A stretch of 64,000 nucleotides of DNA from Nostoc indistinguendum CM1-VF10 (GCA_019359215.1 JAHHHS010000006.1:101582-165581), one strand, 5' to 3'; positions 42,448-52,994 are shown, counted from the first letter of the stretch. Notes: generated by a model not told the origin, from the sequence alone. Numbers and translations: made by a program.

Positions 42448-43242
42448 GTGAAAAATGATATTTTTTGGTATAATGGCAAACTAATTAAGTCCCAAACTTT
42501 AGAGTTAGACATTAACGATCCAGGATTACTTTATGGGGCAACTATTTTTACAACATTGAGGGTTTATGAAAACTCTCTAGATAGTAATTTAACTAATTGG
42601 CAAGCACACTGCGATCGCTTACTCTCCTCAATACAAACTTTTGGTTGGCAGCAACCAGATTGGAAGTTTGTGCGTCAAGGTGCAGAAATTCTCCTGGCTC
42701 ACTTCCCCGTTCTTAGAATTACCCTTTTTCCTGATGGGCGGGAATGGATAACTGGTAGATTATTACCAAATAATTTGGCAGGAAAACAAAATAATGGTGT
42801 AGCGTGCGCCGTTGCTAGTTCGGAATTTTATCGCTCTCTCCCTTCTCATAAAACTGGAAACTATTTGAGTGCTTGGCTGGCAAAAACTAGCTTAAATGCT
42901 CAAGAAGCAATATTAGTCGATGGTCAAGGAAATTGGCTAGAAACCAGCACAGGCAACCTTTGGGGATGGTGCGATCGCAGTTGGTACACGCCAGCAATAA
43001 AGGCCGGAATTTTGCCGGGAATTGTGCGATCGCAACTTGTAAACTGGTTGCAAAACCACCAACAGCCTGTGCGGGAAGAACCTTGGACGGTGGAGCTAGT
43101 GCAGAGATTTGAAGCGATCGCCTACACTAATAGTGTAGTCGAAATTATTCCCATTCATACCGTTCATCAGCCTTCAGGGTCGTTACAATATAATCCCTAC
43201 CATCCTAGTTTTCAGCAAATAAAGGAGCTTTTTATAGCATGA
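42448..43242 (+). CDS. pabC: Class IV PLP-dependent aminotransferase/lyase, probably 4-amino-4-deoxychorismate lyase
   Basis: 264 residues from GTG 42448. The PLP-binding Lys lies in SHKTGNYLSAWLAK. Later motifs AILVDGQGNWLETSTGNLW and GILPGIVRSQL are typical of PabC and branched-chain aminotransferases. PabC releases pyruvate from aminodeoxychorismate to give p-aminobenzoate for folate synthesis. Short length and gene context favour PabC over IlvE; the exact substrate is inference. Confidence 0.8.
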   Translation: MKNDIFWYNGKLIKSQTLELDINDPGLLYGATIFTTLRVYENSLDSNLTNWQAHCDRLLSSIQTFGWQQPDWKFVRQGAEILLAHFPVLRITLFPDGREWITGRLLPNNLAGKQNNGVACAVASSEFYRSLPSHKTGNYLSAWLAKTSLNAQEAILVDGQGNWLETSTGNLWGWCDRSWYTPAIKAGILPGIVRSQLVNWLQNHQQPVREEPWTVELVQRFEAIAYTNSVVEIIPIHTVHQPSGSLQYNPYHPSFQQIKELFIA

Positions 43243-43299
43243 TAGCTACGTCACTTTGTTACACTTAAGATAAGTTAACATAATTCTTAATAATGACTT

Positions 43300-43362
43300 T
43301 TCCGAGCAGAGACGCTACGCGACGGCGCAAAGCGCCCGCTAAACGGCTAACGCGCGAAAAAT
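43300..43362. repeat. GC-rich interspersed repeat ahead of ftsH
   Basis: GCAGAGACGCTACGCGACGG followed by CGCAAAGCGCCCGC, a palindromic GC-rich patch in AT-rich DNA. Related pieces (GAGACGCTA) occur at 52207 and 60583. Confidence 0.55.
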
Positions 43363-43380
43363 ACCGGAGGATAGACCTTA

Positions 43381-45222
43381 GTGAATAAAAGATGGAGAAA
43401 TGCAGGGCTGTACGCGCTGCTGTTTATTGTCGTCATTGCGCTGGGAACAGCATTTTTTGACAAACAACCCCAAAGCAGAGAGACATGGCGATATAGTCGC
43501 TTTATTCAAGAAGTTCAACAAGGCAGAGTAGAAAAAGTCAGTTTGAGTGCAGACCGTTCTACAGCCTTGGTTACACCCAAATATGACCCAGCTAAACGGA
43601 TTGTGACCTTAGTCAACGATCCAGACCTGATCAATACTCTGACTTCAAAAGGCGTTGATATTTCTGTTTTGCCCCAAACCGACGAAGGATTTTGGTTTAA
43701 GGCACTAAGCAGCTTATTTTTCCCTGTATTGCTTTTGGTTGGCTTATTTTTCTTGCTACGTCGCGCTCAAAGTGGCCCAGGTAGCCAAGCGATGAACTTT
43801 GGCAAATCAAAAGCCAGAGTCCAAATGGAACCACAAACTCAGGTGACATTTGGTGATGTCGCTGGTATTGACCAAGCCAAGTTGGAATTAAACGAAGTCG
43901 TAGACTTTCTGAAAAACGCCGATCGCTTTACTGCCGTTGGTGCAAAAATTCCTAAAGGTGTACTATTAGTCGGCCCTCCTGGTACAGGTAAAACCCTCCT
44001 AGCTCGTGCCGTAGCAGGTGAAGCAGGTGTACCCTTCTTCTCAATCTCCGGTTCGGAATTTGTGGAAATGTTCGTAGGTGTGGGTGCATCCCGCGTCCGC
44101 GATTTATTTGAACAAGCTAAGACCAATGCTCCTTGTATCGTCTTCATCGATGAAATTGACGCAGTAGGTCGTCAACGGGGTGCAGGTTTAGGTGGTGGTA
44201 ACGATGAGCGGGAACAAACCCTCAACCAGTTGCTCACCGAAATGGACGGCTTTGAAGGTAATACTGGCATCATCATTATTGCCGCTACTAACCGTCCTGA
44301 TGTCTTAGATGCAGCACTGTTGCGTCCTGGTCGCTTTGACCGTCAAGTTGTGGTAGACCGTCCCGATTATGCCGGACGCAGCGAAATTCTCAAGGTTCAC
44401 GCCCGTGGCAAAACCTTGGCAAAAGATGTGGATTTGGATAAAATTGCTCGTCGTACCCCTGGATTTACTGGCGCAGATTTATCCAACCTGCTCAATGAAG
44501 CCGCAATTTTGGCAGCACGGCGGAATTTGACTGAGATTTCGATGGATGAAATCAACGACGCGATCGATCGCGTGTTAGCTGGTCCAGAGAAGAAAGACCG
44601 GGTAATGAGCGAAAAGCGCAAAACCTTGGTAGCATATCACGAAGCTGGTCACGCCTTAGTTGGTGCTTTGATGCCCGACTACGATCCTGTGCAAAAGATT
44701 AGCATCATCCCTCGTGGTCGTGCAGGTGGTTTAACTTGGTTTACTCCCAGCGAAGACCGGATGGACACTGGTTTATACAGCCGCGCTTATCTGGAAAATC
44801 AGATGGCAGTAGCTTTGGGTGGTCGAATTGCTGAAGAATTAATCTTTGGTGAAGAAGAAGTTACCACTGGTGCTTCTAATGACTTGCAACAAGTAGCACG
44901 GGTTGCGCGTCAGATGATTACCCGATTTGGCATGAGCGATCGCTTAGGCCCTGTTGCTCTTGGTCGTCAGCAAGGTAATATGTTCCTCGGACGAGATATC
45001 ATGTCAGAGCGTGATTTCTCTGAAGAAACCGCCGCAGCCATTGATGAAGAAGTCCGCAAACTTGTGGATGTAGCCTATACACGCGCTAAAGAAGTGTTAG
45101 TGGGCAACCGTCACATTTTAGATCAGATAGCCCAAATGCTGGTTGATAAAGAAACAGTAGACGCTGAGGAATTGCAAGAAATTCTATCGAATAACGATGT
45201 AACAACTGCTGCGTTTGCTTAA
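43381..45222 (+). CDS. ftsH: ATP-dependent zinc metalloprotease FtsH
   Basis: 613 residues from GTG 43381, with GGAGG about 12 bp upstream. Two N-terminal membrane helices (about 9-25 and 105-125) frame the lumenal domain. The AAA module carries Walker A GPPGTGKT near residue 200, Walker B IVFIDEID, and the second region of homology. The protease zinc site is HEAGH near residue 420. Cyanobacterial FtsH hexamers degrade damaged D1 and regulate iron and acclimation responses; which of the four paralogues this is cannot be told. It is followed by a terminator. Confidence 0.97.
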   Translation: MNKRWRNAGLYALLFIVVIALGTAFFDKQPQSRETWRYSRFIQEVQQGRVEKVSLSADRSTALVTPKYDPAKRIVTLVNDPDLINTLTSKGVDISVLPQTDEGFWFKALSSLFFPVLLLVGLFFLLRRAQSGPGSQAMNFGKSKARVQMEPQTQVTFGDVAGIDQAKLELNEVVDFLKNADRFTAVGAKIPKGVLLVGPPGTGKTLLARAVAGEAGVPFFSISGSEFVEMFVGVGASRVRDLFEQAKTNAPCIVFIDEIDAVGRQRGAGLGGGNDEREQTLNQLLTEMDGFEGNTGIIIIAATNRPDVLDAALLRPGRFDRQVVVDRPDYAGRSEILKVHARGKTLAKDVDLDKIARRTPGFTGADLSNLLNEAAILAARRNLTEISMDEINDAIDRVLAGPEKKDRVMSEKRKTLVAYHEAGHALVGALMPDYDPVQKISIIPRGRAGGLTWFTPSEDRMDTGLYSRAYLENQMAVALGGRIAEELIFGEEEVTTGASNDLQQVARVARQMITRFGMSDRLGPVALGRQQGNMFLGRDIMSERDFSEETAAAIDEEVRKLVDVAYTRAKEVLVGNRHILDQIAQMLVDKETVDAEELQEILSNNDVTTAAFA

Positions 45223-45273
45223 TTTAATGAATAGTTAGGGGTTAAGAACAATTCCTAACTCTTAATTGTCAAA

Positions 45274-45305
45274 AAAGCCCGGTCATGAAGACCGGGCTTT
45301 TAATT
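45274..45305 (+). terminator. Rho-independent terminator of ftsH
   Basis: 11-bp perfect stem AAAGCCCGGTC/GACCGGGCTTT with a 5-nt loop, followed by TAATTT, 52 bp after the stop. Confidence 0.9.
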
Positions 45306-45521
45306 TGGGGTTATGTACCCCGAAGGTTTCGTTATAGAGTTTCAGTATAAATCGCTTGTCTGATAGAGACTACCACTTGAGCAGAATCAATTCCGGAAAA
45401 TTAGAAAAATTTTTCTAGATACACCCAAATCAAAAAGCTAGAACTCTGACTTTAAAAGGAAAAAGATACAATGTAGCTAAAATTTGAGAAGTCTGGATTG
45501 TGAAAAATTCCCGAACCCATC

Positions 45522-45749
45522 ATGGAGTACAATCCAGTTGACTATGACCCGAATCTAGCAGTGATTATGCCATTATTTGGCTTTGTTCCTTTACGTCCGT
45601 CTGATAGCGGATGTTATCTCAGTGGTTGGTATCGAGATGGTGCGATCGCTCTGTACGTATCACGTGGATTAGGAGTTTTGGTTTTACCAGTGAGAATGGG
45701 TGTAGTCCCAGAGATTAGCTATTTTGAGTGGTTTCTAAACTCGGCTTGA
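45522..45749 (+). CDS. Small hypothetical protein (75 residues)
   Basis: Begins MEYNPVDYDPNLAVIMPLFG and ends YFEWFLNSA. Protein-like composition with a central region rich in Gly, Val and Leu (GLGVLVLPVRMGVVPE). No ribosome-binding site is obvious and no family is recognised, so it may be a conserved small protein or a fortuitous ORF. Confidence 0.45.
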   Translation: MEYNPVDYDPNLAVIMPLFGFVPLRPSDSGCYLSGWYRDGAIALYVSRGLGVLVLPVRMGVVPEISYFEWFLNSA

Positions 45750-45883
45750 TTTTTTAGCGATATCCCCTAAGCTGTGTGCGTAAACACTTCTTGCTTACCA
45801 ATACAATAAAGGCCCCTGATAATCTGTCGGAACTCAATTTAATTTAGCATTAGCGAAGCGGCTCCCTTAGCAGCTTCACGTTC

Positions 45884-46126
45884 TCATTTTTCGGTGAGTT
45901 GGCGACTGTTGTAAGTACGTGGCTCTTTTTTGAGGCATTCTTCCAAAAATCTAATTTCGTCTTTTTCTTGATCCGGCAATTCCCAAAGCCCTTCTAGAGC
46001 AAGCTTCCGCTATTTATGTAAAACCTCTCAGAAGTTTGGTTTTGGAGTCCAATTAAAATGATCTGTTATTTTTTCCACGTACCAACCATGTGCATTTAAT
46101 CTGATTACTTCTGCTCTATCTTTCAT
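45884..46126 (-). pseudogene. IS630-type transposase N-terminal remnant
   Basis: From ATG 46126 the frame reads KDRAEVIRLNAHGWYVEKIT, the first helix-turn-helix of an IS630-like transposase, then stops. Another frame continues with LALEGLWELPDQEKDEIRFL and KEPRTYNSRQLTEK before a stop. The same linker and second-helix region appears in the 21307-21783 copy. The catalytic part is missing. Confidence 0.7.
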
Positions 46127-46153
46127 GACTCGATACTCAACCACTTGCCTATC

Positions 46154-46426
46154 TTAAGCTCTGGATGTCGGTTTCAAAAATAGCCACGCTACAAAGAACG
46201 TAGCCGCCGTAAATAGTTGCGTCAAATCCAAAGCAGATAGATAACCATCCGCAAATGAAGCAATACTGCGATCGGTAATGCCGAATACCCAGGATGACAA
46301 TCCGAACAGCCAGATTCCATTCTTGAGATTTCCGACGAATTCTTTAGAGTCTGATGGTTCTTGGTCTTTCATAATCTTCTGTTCCATTGGTGAAAAATCT
46401 GATGATTGATGTGAAATACCTGCCAT
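46154..46426 (-). CDS. Small membrane protein of unknown function (90 residues)
   Basis: A polar N-terminus (MAGISHQSSDFSPMEQKIMK) is followed by two hydrophobic segments (GIWLFGLSSWVFGI and LTQLFTAATFFVAWLFL). No family recognised. It lies between IS debris and the broken ltrA, so its integrity is uncertain. Confidence 0.45.
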   Translation of the reverse strand: MAGISHQSSDFSPMEQKIMKDQEPSDSKEFVGNLKNGIWLFGLSSWVFGITDRSIASFADGYLSALDLTQLFTAATFFVAWLFLKPTSRA

Positions 46427-46771
46427 TAAGAATTTTTTCTGACTCCTGACGTTGAATTTACACTCCTATTAAATATATTAATAAATATTTCACCTCCTTG
46501 ACTTCACCGCCCAAAGGTACATCTCCTTATCTTGACATTCATCTATTGGTTCTGTTACCTCTGATAGACAGCTATACGTTGAGTTTTCAGCATTACAGCG
46601 TCGAGTTTGAATGCTGAAACTACATAATCTTTAAATAACTATATAAATAAATATTTATATTTTGCTTAAAATCCTCCATAGGATAGATGCCTTACAGATA
46701 ATTCCTCAAATTTGATTTCGGGTGGATACATAGTAGTAGCACACAGATGTCCGCTACTACTACGCTATGAG

Positions 46772-47953
46772 CTAGATTTCTGGGTCAACCAAGCGGGTAG
46801 TGGGACGACTCTGATATAAATCTTGAACAACTTGAGCAGCAGAAACTACACCTACAAGGGCAATGACTGCAACAGGTAACAAACCTTTGCCAAAGATGGC
46901 GATCGCTAGCAGCACAACTGCACCCCCAAGTCGATACTGGGAACGAATTTTGCAATAACGAATTACCCCAAATCTGTGTAGAATACTGACAGCAAGAGCG
47001 CATAATGCTACTGAAGCACAGATGAGCCATCGCTGGGAGTCAGGTAGTGCTAAAGTTGGCTTAGTCAACAAGATTTGTTCTACGCCGACTCCAGCAGCAG
47101 TAATCCCAATCACTAGCGGTAAATGGGTGTAGAGCTAGAGATTGACAACACCAACTTTTCCATGTGTCCGTGCTATCTCAATTGGTTTACCACCCAGGTT
47201 ATCAAAATAAACCCACCACCAGCTAAAGGCGATAATTAGACCAAACACGGCGGAAATGACGGTTAAAACATCCCATTTCTGCTCAGAAACACCATTGACC
47301 ACTGCAATGATTGCTTCACCCAAGACAATAATGGTAAATAGCCCGAAACGTTCCGGTAAGTGGGAGGCATGGGGAAGTAACCCCATCTGAAACTTCCGTC
47401 CTGTTAAAGGTGTGGCAAAGTCAATAATGATTCCTAGCGTCCAAAATCCGAACCGCCAAGGAATGGGTACAGATGCTGATATTAGCCAAAGCAAAGCTGC
47501 GATCGCAAAACCAATAGCGTAGCGAGTAGTCAAAGGACGTGCGGAGGGGATATGTCTTCCAGCACGAACGTACTCTATTACAAGCACAGCGCGACCGAGA
47601 GCATAGGAAATGGCGAAACCAGGGGAACTCTCACCCAAACCGTGGTGGATATTAATAGCCATTGCTGCTGCTGTCAGCATTTGTATACCAATCAGCAGGC
47701 GATGTCCCACATCATCGCTGTCAAAGCGGTTGGCGTAGAATGTGGTGCCAATCCATGACCACCAAACTGGTATAAATAGAACTACAAACCCAAATAATCC
47801 TGATAAAGAGACATCTTCGTTGAGATTGTGAGCGAGTTGAGAAACTGCAACTACAAAAACCAAATCATAAAACAGTTCCAGCCAAGTGGCGTGTCGTTCT
47901 TCTTCAGTGTCTTCACCAATGCGTAACCTTGGTGGTTGGAGAAAATTTGCCAT
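46772..47953 (-). pseudogene. ltrA: Low-temperature requirement protein A (LtrA) family, one in-frame stop
   Basis: From ATG 47953, 272 residues of an LtrA-family membrane protein (ATWLELFYDLVFVVAVSQLA) end at TAG 47135-47137. The same frame then reads LYTHLPLVIGITAAGVGVEQ onward, through several more membrane segments, to a stop at 46772. VNL-stop-LYTHLP suggests a former Trp codon (TGG to TAG). Intact members run about 390 residues, the same as the two parts together. Function of the family is poorly known. Confidence 0.85.
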
Positions 47954-48202
47954 AGTGCTAATTGCGAATCGCTAATTGTTTTTTAGCATTAGCTGTCATC
48001 CATTAGCGAGTGCATAGGCGTCTCTGCGTAAATTGCTAAAAATCTGCTGACAATACAATTCATCAATTGTGCCTACCACATATTGTGGGCAACACATAAT
48101 TAGTTTCTGGAATTGAAACCATTTCTAAGCCAGACACAGACTGCTTTTTGAATTTTCGGACAAGTCTAATAGAAATATTAGTCTGACTTTTCACGGGATG
48201 TG
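47954..48202. other. Region between ltrA and the IS, no gene
   Basis: About 250 bp. A near-palindrome AGTCTAATA-GAAA-TATTAG near 48161-48182 and TCTGACTTTTCAC nearby may be part of the IS end. A terminal inverted repeat could not be defined with confidence. Confidence 0.4.
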
Positions 48203-48244
48203 GAAAAGAAAAAGTGGTTCGCGATAAACTATCGCGAACCACTT
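48203..48244 (-). terminator. Strong terminator after the IS passenger gene
   Basis: 15-bp perfect stem AAGTGGTTCGCGATA/TATCGCGAACCACTT with a 3-nt loop. On the minus strand it is followed by a T-rich run (plus-strand AAAAGAAAAAG at 48203-48213). It sits directly after the passenger-gene stop. Confidence 0.85.
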
Positions 48245-48245
48245 C

Positions 48246-48647
48246 CTATTCTTTATTATATTTGGAAGTTTCTTCGACTAAATCTTTTAAACCCTGTTTG
48301 AGAGCCTCAATTGAACGGTCTAAAGCTTCAATTTTAGTTCTTGCAGTAATTTGTTCAATGGCATCTATGTAGGCAAGACTACCAGCTTTACCCAAATGCT
48401 TGTACAAGGATAGCTTGCCATCAATCTGAGTCGGAAATATCGCAGTTGTAGTTTGTAATTTATAGTACCAGTAAAAAGCTTTTCGTCCTTTTGCTAAGTA
48501 ACGAGCTATCCTGCAACTAGGTGGTGCAACCTGATTCGAGTCGTGTATACTAGCCACTTCTTGTTCAAGCCGCTCCAACATGTTGACAACTTTATCTATA
48601 CGTTTGTGTAAATCCTCTTGGGCTATGGTTTTTCGGTCTTTCGACAT
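48246..48647 (-). CDS. IS-associated passenger ORF, coiled-coil hypothetical protein
   Basis: 133 residues from ATG 48647 (MSKDRKTIAQEDLHKRIDKV). Heptad-like Leu spacing near the N-terminus (KVVNMLERLEQEV) and C-terminus (LDRSIEALKQGLKDLVEE) indicates coiled coils. A basic, aromatic centre (YLAKGRKAFYWYYKLQ) lies between them. It overlaps the end of the transposase reading frame by about 25 bp and is followed by its own terminator. It seems intact although the transposase is broken. Role unknown. Confidence 0.6.
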   Translation of the reverse strand: MSKDRKTIAQEDLHKRIDKVVNMLERLEQEVASIHDSNQVAPPSCRIARYLAKGRKAFYWYYKLQTTTAIFPTQIDGKLSLYKHLGKAGSLAYIDAIEQITARTKIEALDRSIEALKQGLKDLVEETSKYNKE

Positions 48648-49693
48648 AAAATTAACCAATGCAATTCGCGATGCTTTGTCGCTTGAAGAGATAAATTTCT
48701 TTGGAGTTCATACCAATTTTCAATTAGCTCTTCTACCCGCATTAATTCTAATTGTGTAAAAGCTCGAATTGCGCTAAAAAAGTGAGTTTTAATTGCCTCA
48801 GATGTCCTCACCATAAATCGACCAATACCACATACTTGTTTAATAGCTCTGTGGTAGCATTCAATCCCCCAATGAATTGAATGTAATGTGTTAAAATCTG
48901 TTCGACTAATTCCAAGTAGTGCATCTTCTTCAGCTATATACATCATGTAGTATCTGTGAGTTCCGTTTTTGAAACTTTTCCTAAATACTTTTACTTTTCC
49001 AAAATTTTTTAGATGCACTACTAAACCAATTTCGGGAATTTCTAGATTTTGAACTTGGGTAAAATTTTTACCATCAACTGAACATGAACGATTTTTCGCT
49101 ATACCAGTTAAAAACGTCAATCCCTTGCCTTTAAAGAACTTTACGTTGTCTTTGCTAGAATACCAAGCATCGGTAGTTACTGTCTTAGGCTCCAATCCCC
49201 AACTCAAAATCTCAGCAATCATTTCTCGTAAATAATCATTCTTTGTCTTACCTTCTTGTTTGTTATAAATGCGATAATTTAGAGGGACAGACTTACCGGA
49301 CAAATCGGTATAGTACAAAGTAATTAACTGAATCCCTTTGACTGTACTCCCGATGCCTTCCTGAATAATAGTAACCAATTAATTCTGTTAACTTTGGGTC
49401 ACTATGAGGTTTATCAATTACCGTATCGTCTGCACTTAATGTGCCGCCTACTAAATTGATATGCAGTTTAACTTTATCAAATAAATCATGATTGCTCATA
49501 CTGCTCACGTAGCAAAAATCTGTTGACACACTTCCTGTGACAAATCTTTCATAATCTCTGCTAAACGTGTGCAACCTGGATACTTTGATTCTGCCAATAA
49601 AAACAGAGTGTAAGTGTTGAGGTCACACTTTGCAGTGGATGGCTTGGTAGTTACTCTGATTGTCCATGCCCTCAATAGAGACAGTGTAATCAT
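48623..49693 (-). pseudogene. DDE transposase of an IS701/IS4-like element, at least two frameshifts
   Basis: Three frames must be joined. 49693 to about 49530 gives YTLFLLAESKYPGCTRLAEI. 49574-49300 gives GGTLSADDTVIDKPHSDPKL (first catalytic Asp) and LIGYYYSG. 49340-48623 gives VKGIQLITLYYTDLSGKSVP, VTTDAWYSS (second Asp) and SIHWGIECYHRAIK (Glu). The protein would be about 350 residues. Frameshifts lie near 49525 and 49330, so the element cannot transpose unaided. Its insertion borders a truncated caspase-like gene. Confidence 0.85.
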
Positions 49694-49746
49694 CTATCTT
49701 TTCAGTCCCCTACTGCTAGCGTAGGCGTAGCCCGCCGTAGGCATCG
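49694..49746. repeat. Interspersed palindromic repeat
   Basis: GCTAGCGTAGGCGTAGCCCG followed by CCGTAGGCATCGC; GC-rich and self-complementary in part, like other repeats of this class in the window. Confidence 0.55.
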
Positions 49747-49791
49747 CTTATTCTTTTCTCCCTCTCGCTACTACATTCTTTGTCTCATTTG

Positions 49792-50199
49792 TCAATGCGT
49801 AAGTTCTGTATTTGACTGTACAGCTGCAACCGCAGCCTCAAGCTGCCTGTCGGACAGTAGAGAAGCTTCAGAACTCGCTACAGTTTTGCACCACCCATGT
49901 CCCGAAAAGAAGAATAATGCTGTCTCTGGGATGGGGTTAGGAAGAGGAGGATTGAAAAGATTAGCGATCGCTTCTCTCAAGTCTTGCACCTTTACCGCCC
50001 CTTGGCGATCAATTGTACTTTCTCCCTTCTGGTTTAAAGTTCTAGGTAAACACTGAGCGCGAAAAGGTCTATAACCGTATAGTTCTAATTGTTGGGCAAT
50101 TTTCTCTGCATCCTCTGCTGCTGCTGTTAGCGGCTTTAGAGTAGTGTACTCTGGGTAATAATTAATTCCAATAACAATAGCCGCCCATTCCGATGCCAT
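49792..50199 (-). pseudogene. Caspase-like (peptidase C14) protein, truncated after the catalytic His
   Basis: From ATG 50199 (MASEWAAIVIGINYYPEY) the p20-like fold is clear: VIGINYY, the DAEKIAQQL helix, and the catalytic His in TALFFFSGHGW. The sequence then loses family character (SSEASLLSDRQLEA) and stops at 49792, before the strand bearing the catalytic Cys. Intact relatives continue for hundreds of residues. The IS and palindromic repeat immediately downstream probably caused the loss. It is divergent from the CATRA-like genes at 50470-52176. Confidence 0.8.
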
Positions 50200-50469
50200 T
50201 TTTATTACCTGACTGACTCTGATAACTTTTTGCTTAAACTGTAGGCAAAATCTGTCCACAGCATTCGTTTAGGTTGTATGAAAAATTACTATAATCCAGT
50301 GCAATAAACTAAGTTAATTTACACAATCGAAGGTATAACAAACAACGTTTTATTTGGTGAATTATTCTTTTTAGACAGATAAAATCAAAACTGAACATCA
50401 AATATATGCTGTAATTATCTCATTGAAATCATGTTTATACTAGTCGTAGTGAGTTTGGTATAAAAACCG

Positions 50470-50859
50470 ATGAATACAAAGGCTGACAATACTATCATCG
50501 CTTTTCTTTTGGCGTTTCAAGACTTAAAAACCGCCCTTGGAGAACAAGAAAAACAGAATTTAAAAGAAGTTGCCAAGCAATTAGATACCCAACCCAAAGC
50601 TTGGGAAGACTATATTAAAGGACGTTTATGAGAAATAATTACCCCTAATCCTGACTTAAATAAGTCTTATCAATTTTATAAATCTCAATTAGATAATCTA
50701 GAAGAAATTCCTGATGATTTACTTCCTAGTGAAGCAGAAATTAGTAGACTCAATACTCTTGAAAAGTCTCCAATAACTGAAAGCCAACTTAATAATGTTG
50801 TAGTCATTGTTGGTAGTTCTTCTCAACCAGAAAAACAGTTAAACAAGCGACATTTTTAG
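50470..50859 (+). pseudogene. Small helical protein, likely CATRA-system-associated, broken by one TGA
   Basis: ATG 50470 opens a 129-codon frame. TGA at 50629-50631 (codon 54) follows YIKGRL, and the frame continues EIITPNPDLNKSYQFYKSQL to the stop at 50857-50859. The second half is acidic and helical. Size, position before the larger gene and a nearby caspase gene resemble the small partner of CATRA (caspase and TPR-associated) conflict systems. That family call is from memory of gene layouts, not from a search. Confidence 0.5.
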
Positions 50860-50913
50860 AATAATGGAAACAATTTTTATCTCAATCCAATCAATCAAAT
50901 TAGTTTTGTCCTT

Positions 50914-52176
50914 GTGATGAGCGATTTAATCTATCCTACACTCGACTTGTTTTTATATGCGTTAAAAACTTCTTTAAACACAACCGATGCAGAAACGCAA
51001 AAAAACCAAACAGCTTTTTTAGAGCAATTCCCCTCTGATACTCAATTCTACGACCCTGATATTGAAACCGAGTATTTAGAGATTACCCATCCTACTCAAA
51101 TTAACTTTATTTACTCCGATAAGATTATAGAAGGATACTATTATCCTGTTAGATTAAATGACACTTATGGCTTACAAATTGATTGTTCTATTAATAATCA
51201 AACCGAAACTCAACCAGCTAAGTCTTTTACAATCTTAAAAACTGAAATAGAACAAAAACTTAATCAAGAACTAGCAATAATTGGAAAAACCTGGTTGCTT
51301 TCTGGTTGGCTCCCAGAAAACTCGTCTCAAAATCCTGAATATATTGCCAAAGATTGCTATTCTGCTTTACTTCAAGATAATTATTGGGAGCCAGAAAAAG
51401 GTACTTTTTTAGGTGGAAAAGTTTTTGAAATATGGCGATCGCAAAATATAAATCAGAGTCGAGAAAAAGTAACCACTCATTCAAATAATCACGAACATCA
51501 TGTGATTATTGCTATTTATCCTCATCGAGAGAGCGCAGAAAAAGCTGCGGAATTTTATAAAGATTGGATGGGGTTATTTTGTTATCGAAGTAAGATTTCG
51601 TGGGCTTATTGGCAAAGTCGTTTAGTCAAAGAATCTCTGCTCAATCATTATAAACAGATTGAAGAAAATAGAAAAATTACCAATCAAAGTAATTTTCGGC
51701 AAGAAAAACAGAATATTACAACTTCTCGCAAGATTTTAAATAATATTGATAAGATTCTCCAGCAATATACAATCGACTTACTTAACCTTTCTTTCCAAAA
51801 ACAAATTATTGAAATTAATTTGTCTAATTATCAACTCCGCTTGGCGTTAATTAAATAAAAAGCAGGTCAAAATAATCAGTTAGATTTTTTAGAAAAATTT
51901 AGCGATCTAGCCGATAAAAAATATTTACCACAAATTATTAAAGATATCGAAAATATGCAGCTTGGCTTGCAACTTTTAGAAGATACAATTAACGCTACTC
52001 GCAGTCGCATAGAAGTCGAAAAATCTGAAAGAGAGGGTAACTTCCAAGAACTTGTAGCTGTTGCTGGTGCTGGTATAGCAACTGTATCTCTGGTAAGAGA
52101 GACAGCAAAAGATTGTAAAGATATTTTTAAGAAATCTTCGACAGCAGAAGCCTCTCGTTGGCGCAGCCTCTCGTAG
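50914..52176 (+). pseudogene. CATRA-like conflict-system protein, in-frame stop and repeat-scrambled C-terminus
   Basis: From ATG 50914, 314 residues run to TAA 51856-51858 (IYPTLDLFLYALKTSL..., TWLLSGWLP, VIIAIYPHRESAEKAAEFYK). The same frame continues for about 100 codons with long helices (DFLEKFSDLADKKYLPQIIK, then NATRSRIEVEKSEREGN) and a hydrophobic Gly/Ala stretch (VAVAGAGIATVSLV). It then runs into a GC-rich palindromic repeat and stops at 52176. The long helical C-terminus ending in a hydrophobic segment suits a membrane-acting effector. Assignment to the CATRA family is inference. Confidence 0.55.
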
Positions 52177-52225
52177 AGAAGAGAAGCTCAAGCCTTCTCC
52201 TTTGGAGACGCTAGCGCGAACAGCG
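52141..52225. repeat. GC-rich interspersed repeat ending the CATRA-like gene
   Basis: CAGCAGAAGCCTCTCGTTGG, then GAGAAGAGAAGC and GGAGACGCTAGCGCG. It replaces the natural 3' end of the gene before it. Similar pieces lie at 43300 and 60565. Confidence 0.6.
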
Positions 52226-52394
52226 ATCGTGACAAGATGTAATATTTTCGGTATTAGATTCCTGTTGTATTGCTCTCAGAAAAATTCCTGTAGATGCTTG
52301 CATATTCACCTACAGGATAAGTTGTATAAGTATCTTATGTGTTATACGACTTTTTTATTGTTGTACAGCTTTCCCACGATTCGCATCGTTTCTC

Positions 52395-52994
52395 ATGCAA
52401 GAAAGCGTGAGTGATAGAGAAACAAGGGAGTTATATGATTTTCAGGCAATTGTAGATGCCATGAATTTTTACAAAGATCCATGTGAAGTCGTTTGGGCAT
52501 CTTGGATTCCAGAGAAAGAAGGGATTATTCCTCATGAAGTAAATAATTCAGTCGGACAATCCAAAACCGTTCCCTTACTGGCGGGAACCTGCAAAGTTTA
52601 TTGGCGCAGCCCAGATGGTGAAGCAGAGGAATGGATGCCAGCAAAGTGGCTGAGAAAAATTTTAGGGGTTGTTGACTTCCACCAAGGACAATTTTTGAAT
52701 GCTGCTGGTAAAGTTTTAGCTTTTACCCTAAAACAACCTGGTGAAAGCTGGGAGAAGTATCAGTGCCATCTTCTTGTTGCTCCTCGTGATGTAGTTATTA
52801 ATGCCTTAACTGCAAGAAATTTAACTTTGGCTTGGGGAATTCAGATATATCGTCAACCATCCTATCCACTAATTGCCCTGTCCAATGAAAAAAGAATGTA
52901 TCGAGACTGGTGTGCAACTGTGTTTTACACAAGTGATGGTTTGAAAACTACTAACTCTAAAGATTTGATTCGTCGTTGGGGAGAAGATGCTTAA
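52395..52994 (+). CDS. Hypothetical protein (199 residues)
   Basis: Begins MQESVSDRETRELYDFQAIV and ends DLIRRWGEDA. Rich in Trp (about nine residues) with a mixed alpha/beta look; no membrane segment or signal peptide. The region after residue 55 (TCKVYWRSPDGEAEEWMPAK) could be a small beta-barrel domain. It may be a free-standing gene or the C-terminal piece of a larger lost protein, given the damaged neighbourhood. No family recognised. Confidence 0.55.
   Translation: MQESVSDRETRELYDFQAIVDAMNFYKDPCEVVWASWIPEKEGIIPHEVNNSVGQSKTVPLLAGTCKVYWRSPDGEAEEWMPAKWLRKILGVVDFHQGQFLNAAGKVLAFTLKQPGESWEKYQCHLLVAPRDVVINALTARNLTLAWGIQIYRQPSYPLIALSNEKRMYRDWCATVFYTSDGLKTTNSKDLIRRWGEDA

Noticed and set aside
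47129..47140. Stop-codon readthrough or recoding to rescue LtrA and similar genes
   Set aside because: TAG, TGA and TAA are all involved across the window, no common context or recoding hairpin is seen, and other genes here have frameshifts as well. Pseudogenes are the simpler reading.
52371..52395. Second CAST end at TGTACAGCTTTCCCACG
   Set aside because: Only TGTACA is shared; the inner TTCGCAAATTA repeats that define the right end are absent.
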